From Perkinsela sp. pyNocScin1 (taxonomy: Eukaryota > Euglenozoa > Kinetoplastea > Prokinetoplastida > Perkinselidae), in contig CAXHTR010000003.1 of the NCBI GenBank assembly GCA_964019655.1, forward strand, positions 248,001 to 312,000: a stretch of 64,000 nucleotides of DNA. Direction: 5' to 3'. Positions 61,807 to 64,000 of this stretch are shown here, piece by piece. Positions within the stretch are counted from its first letter, which is position 1; each line of letters begins with the position of its first letter. A model generated the notes under the pieces. It saw nothing but the letters and a program-made list of their open reading frames with translations, was not told where the DNA came from and searched no databases. Made by a program: the position numbers and the translations under genes.

Positions 61807-61830
61807 CTACAAAAAAGATAAAAAGATATT
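61807..61830 (-). promoter_or_regulatory. Probable trans-splice acceptor of the 5'-nucleotidase gene
   Basis: The minus strand reads TATCTTTTTATCTTTTTTGTAG, then C and the ATG at 61805: a textbook pyrimidine tract and AG. It rules out the longer upstream reading frame. Confidence 0.58.
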
Positions 61831-61953
61831 CTTCGGCGCTTCACAGAGGGAATAAGCTGCAAACGAGGCTTAAGGTGCAAGTTTAACGTTAAACGCGTGG
61901 ACACATTCTTTTTGTTTTGAATTTAAATCATTAGAAAGACATTTTTTCATAGT

Positions 61954-62736
61954 TTATTCGCTTATACATTTCTGCGTTTCTTCGAGAATACGATGTAGAG
62001 TTTCATGTAGGGGCATGTGCTTAAACGAGCCCACAAGTAAATTTTCGATCGGGCCAAAGCTTTTTAGCTCCCTAACGGAAACTTTGATGCTTTCAACAGC
62101 TTTAGCGCTAATTCTTTGCAAAATTCCGTGCATATCATGCGATGTGCTGTGCAAAATCACATTCTCTGAGTGCTCAAAGCTTTCATTACTTTTCATGGTG
62201 AACACTTTCGCTCCGTCTCTCGCTATGTTCGCGGACTTCTCGAACCTCTCGATGTCCAATGTATATTTTTCATCAGCTGCCGTCAAGATTTCCTGTGCAA
62301 CATTATTGAGACAAATTTCCTGAGATTTTTCAGGTTCTCGGTTCTTTGCAAAGATTGAGATATCCATATTACAGATATTGGCGCAGCTTTTTTGTGAGCT
62401 TGCTGAGTCATTACTATTGATACTTGTTGGCTCGAATAGCTTTGATGGGGTATCAAATGTATCAAGTTTCGCTCTTCGACAAACATGGTCTTTGCTCACA
62501 CTGAAATCAAAGAAGGGTACATCATTGCTTTTCTTATTGTTGCACTCTCGATGCCCACTCTGTGGTGCAAATAGTGGTTGCATTGCCCCAGCTGCCACGA
62601 AACCACTTCTCTCCGCGGAGCAATCATCGACCTTTGCCTCGGGCTTCGGGCCACCGGATTCGAGAAACGAAAAGCCCTTTTCATCCATCTTTCGCTCGCT
62701 GTAGCCGTGTAAAAGTTCTTCCATGCTTGCGTTCAT
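61954..62736 (-). CDS. Hypothetical protein, about 260 aa
   Basis: Not recognised. The longest frame starts at 62844, but its first 36 codons run through a pyrimidine-rich tract, so the ATG at 62736 (MNASMEELLHGYSERK) is more likely. The first 170 residues are polar, serine/lysine-rich and probably disordered. The C-terminal 70 are amphipathic helix (HGILQRISAKAVESIKVSVRELKSF, HETLHRILEETQK) and might form a coiled coil. Confidence 0.45.
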   Translation of the reverse strand: MNASMEELLHGYSERKMDEKGFSFLESGGPKPEAKVDDCSAERSGFVAAGAMQPLFAPQSGHRECNNKKSNDVPFFDFSVSKDHVCRRAKLDTFDTPSKLFEPTSINSNDSASSQKSCANICNMDISIFAKNREPEKSQEICLNNVAQEILTAADEKYTLDIERFEKSANIARDGAKVFTMKSNESFEHSENVILHSTSHDMHGILQRISAKAVESIKVSVRELKSFGPIENLLVGSFKHMPLHETLHRILEETQKCISE

Positions 62737-62884
62737 CAAGTGCAATGAAATAGTAAAATGAAGGAGAAAATAGCCAGAAAGGGAACAGAATAGAATCGCC
62801 TGATTAAATGGCCACTTCACGAAAGTAACCTTGTACAGCACCATCGCACGCTTAGCTGTTTTTATCCAGCTGATCAGAATTTAT

Positions 62885-63271
62885 CTAATCGGAATTATCA
62901 GATAAAAACTGTTGAGCAGAAGAAATGATGTGCTTCGGAGCTCTTAATTCACCCTTCTTAGTCCCTTTTATACCTACTTTGCTCGTATTGATTGGTTGGC
63001 TCTTATCGAACATAGACATGGAGTAGCTTGTACCGTCTAGTCTTACCTTCGTCTCTTCTGTTGGTGGCCAATATTCAGATTCTGATACGACAACAAAGAA
63101 TTGATCTCGCTGCACAGGATCGAATTCGAGTGCGGAAATCTCATCATCAAATTCCAGGCTATTTCTCTTCGGTTGGAGTTTTCTGTATCCCTCGGTGTCT
63201 TTCGAAAAAGATGTCGAGAATTTTTGCTTATCTTGCTGTTTCTTGGACTTTCGCCATGATCCTGCACGCAT
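62885..63271 (-). CDS. Hypothetical protein, 128 aa
   Basis: Not recognised. A strongly basic start (MRAGSWRKSKKQQDKQK) is followed by an acidic patch (LEFDDEISALEFDP) and a strand-rich centre (QFFVVVSESEYWP), then a basic tail. It is in array direction with an ATG start. Small RNA-associated or chromatin proteins look like this, but there is no specific signature. Confidence 0.4.
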   Translation of the reverse strand: MRAGSWRKSKKQQDKQKFSTSFSKDTEGYRKLQPKRNSLEFDDEISALEFDPVQRDQFFVVVSESEYWPPTEETKVRLDGTSYSMSMFDKSQPINTSKVGIKGTKKGELRAPKHIISSAQQFLSDNSD

Positions 63272-63335
63272 AATGAAAGGAAATACAATTTGATAGATAG
63301 GTACTCATGAAGTTTGATTTCTTCCCGGCAGAAAC

Positions 63336-63707
63336 TTACTCTTTGCACCACATGGAGCGTAATATGATGCTATAGTAGCGGGATTTTGAACTCATGTGAG
63401 TTGTTAAACTCTTCGAGTACCTATTACAGTACCCCGGTGCAATACGATTTCCATCTTCAAAGTCTTCTGAAGTTCTCCTACCAGCAGGAAACTTCAGTTG
63501 TTTAACCGAGTGTACTCTATCTTGGGATTGAGAGCCATAAGCTACCTTTTGGTGCTTGACAATATTTCCTTGTAACCAGCGATTCTCTGATTGTAGTTCA
63601 ATGAACCAGTCTTCAGAAGTTGAGTTTTCGGACGCGAGCGCATCAATCATCAATCTAAAATAGAGTGGAATCGAAGAGAGCCCTGATATTCCCAACAGGT
63701 ATTGCAT
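63336..63707 (-). CDS. Hypothetical protein, 123 aa
   Basis: Weakly supported. The frame's first codon is GTG; the first ATG is at 63707 (MQYLLGISGLSS). A hydrophobic start is followed by an acidic stretch (SENSTSEDWFIELQSENRWL) and a basic end. It lies between other small frames in the same direction. It could be genuine or chance. Confidence 0.3.
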   Translation of the reverse strand: MQYLLGISGLSSIPLYFRLMIDALASENSTSEDWFIELQSENRWLQGNIVKHQKVAYGSQSQDRVHSVKQLKFPAGRRTSEDFEDGNRIAPGYCNRYSKSLTTHMSSKSRYYSIILRSMWCKE

Positions 63708-63741
63708 CAGAGACACACATTAAACCACAAGCAACACGCAT

Positions 63742-63978
63742 CTAGTTCTTCCTCCAAACGTGCCATTGTCCAGAGCTAATATCTTTCTGCACGGGAGCAG
63801 ATCTAGATTTCTGCTTACGCAAAGTCTTGATTCGGTGCTCACGAGAGACAATGGCTGCATAGAAACAGCAACAGCAAAAAAAAGCCATCAAAATGTCTAT
63901 CTTATCGACGCTTCGATTCACGCGAAGATTTACATTCCACACCCCAGCTTCATGCGGGCCACTTCGCTCGAAGCTCAT
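63742..63978 (-). CDS. Small single-span membrane protein, 78 aa
   Basis: Weakly supported. An ATG-initiated frame with one hydrophobic cysteine-rich segment (ILMAFFCCCCFYAAIV, about 29-44) between a polar N-terminus and a strongly basic tail (REHRIKTLRKQKSRS). The four consecutive cysteines could be palmitoylated or could be chance. No family recognised; the gene's 5' signals lie at the window edge. Confidence 0.3.
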   Translation of the reverse strand: MSFERSGPHEAGVWNVNLRVNRSVDKIDILMAFFCCCCFYAAIVSREHRIKTLRKQKSRSAPVQKDISSGQWHVWRKN

Positions 63979-64000
63979 TGTCTTTTTTGATTTTGACGAA

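Overview
This window looks like nuclear DNA of a kinetoplastid protist (Euglenozoa) with a compact, moderately AT-rich genome. It carries eukaryotic genes (MCM4, NMD3, eIF3k, Rpn10, CNOT9, DENN, RAD16-like, SRP RNA) in long uninterrupted reading frames. Four further signs point to kinetoplastids. Genes lie in long same-strand arrays. Many ATGs follow a pyrimidine tract and an AG, as expected for spliced-leader trans-splicing. tRNA-Tyr(GUA) has an intron of exactly 11 nt, the size known from trypanosomatids. The SRP RNA gene has a divergent tRNA-like A/B-box element upstream, the arrangement known for trypanosomatid 7SL genes. The assignment is inferred from sequence; I cannot name the genus.

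Layout: about 0.9-12.5 kb is a minus-strand array (coiled-coil protein, Schlafen-like protein, degenerate DEAH-helicase-like protein, nucleotidyltransferase/TUTase, NSUN2/Trm4 methyltransferase, two unknowns). About 12.5-14.5 kb is a gene-poor divergent strand-switch region. It holds a 235-bp inverted-repeat element with a 5-bp target duplication, other short repeats and a GC-rich hairpin cluster. About 14.5-19.7 kb is a short plus-strand array (Rpn10, a helical-repeat/RluA pseudouridine synthase fusion, HscB), interrupted by a 734-bp element with Tc1/mariner-like ends. About 19.7-21.1 kb is a convergent strand-switch region with Pol III genes: tRNA-Val(UAC), tRNA-Tyr(GUA), tRNA-Val(AAC), SRP RNA on the minus strand, and the tRNA-like element.

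From 21.1 kb to the right edge (43 kb) every credible gene is on the minus strand, consistent with one long polycistronic unit. The genes are functionally mixed: replication and repair (MCM4, RAD16-like), ribosome biogenesis and translation (NMD3, RRP15-like, eIF3k), mRNA turnover and RNA binding (CNOT9, two-RRM protein), lipid and branched-chain metabolism (PlsC-type acyltransferase, HIBCH-like hydrolase), trafficking and transport (DENN, SLC35F-like), a mitochondrial EndoG-type nuclease, a 5'-nucleotidase-domain protein, a LOG-domain protein, and several probable lineage-specific mitochondrial proteins (rhodanese-like, glutaredoxin-like, L51/S25-like, a 1103-residue protein).

Several predicted starts were moved to the first in-frame ATG, because the longest open frame began at a TTG or GTG codon, or ran upstream through a likely splice-acceptor tract. 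Residue numbers below use the chosen start unless stated.
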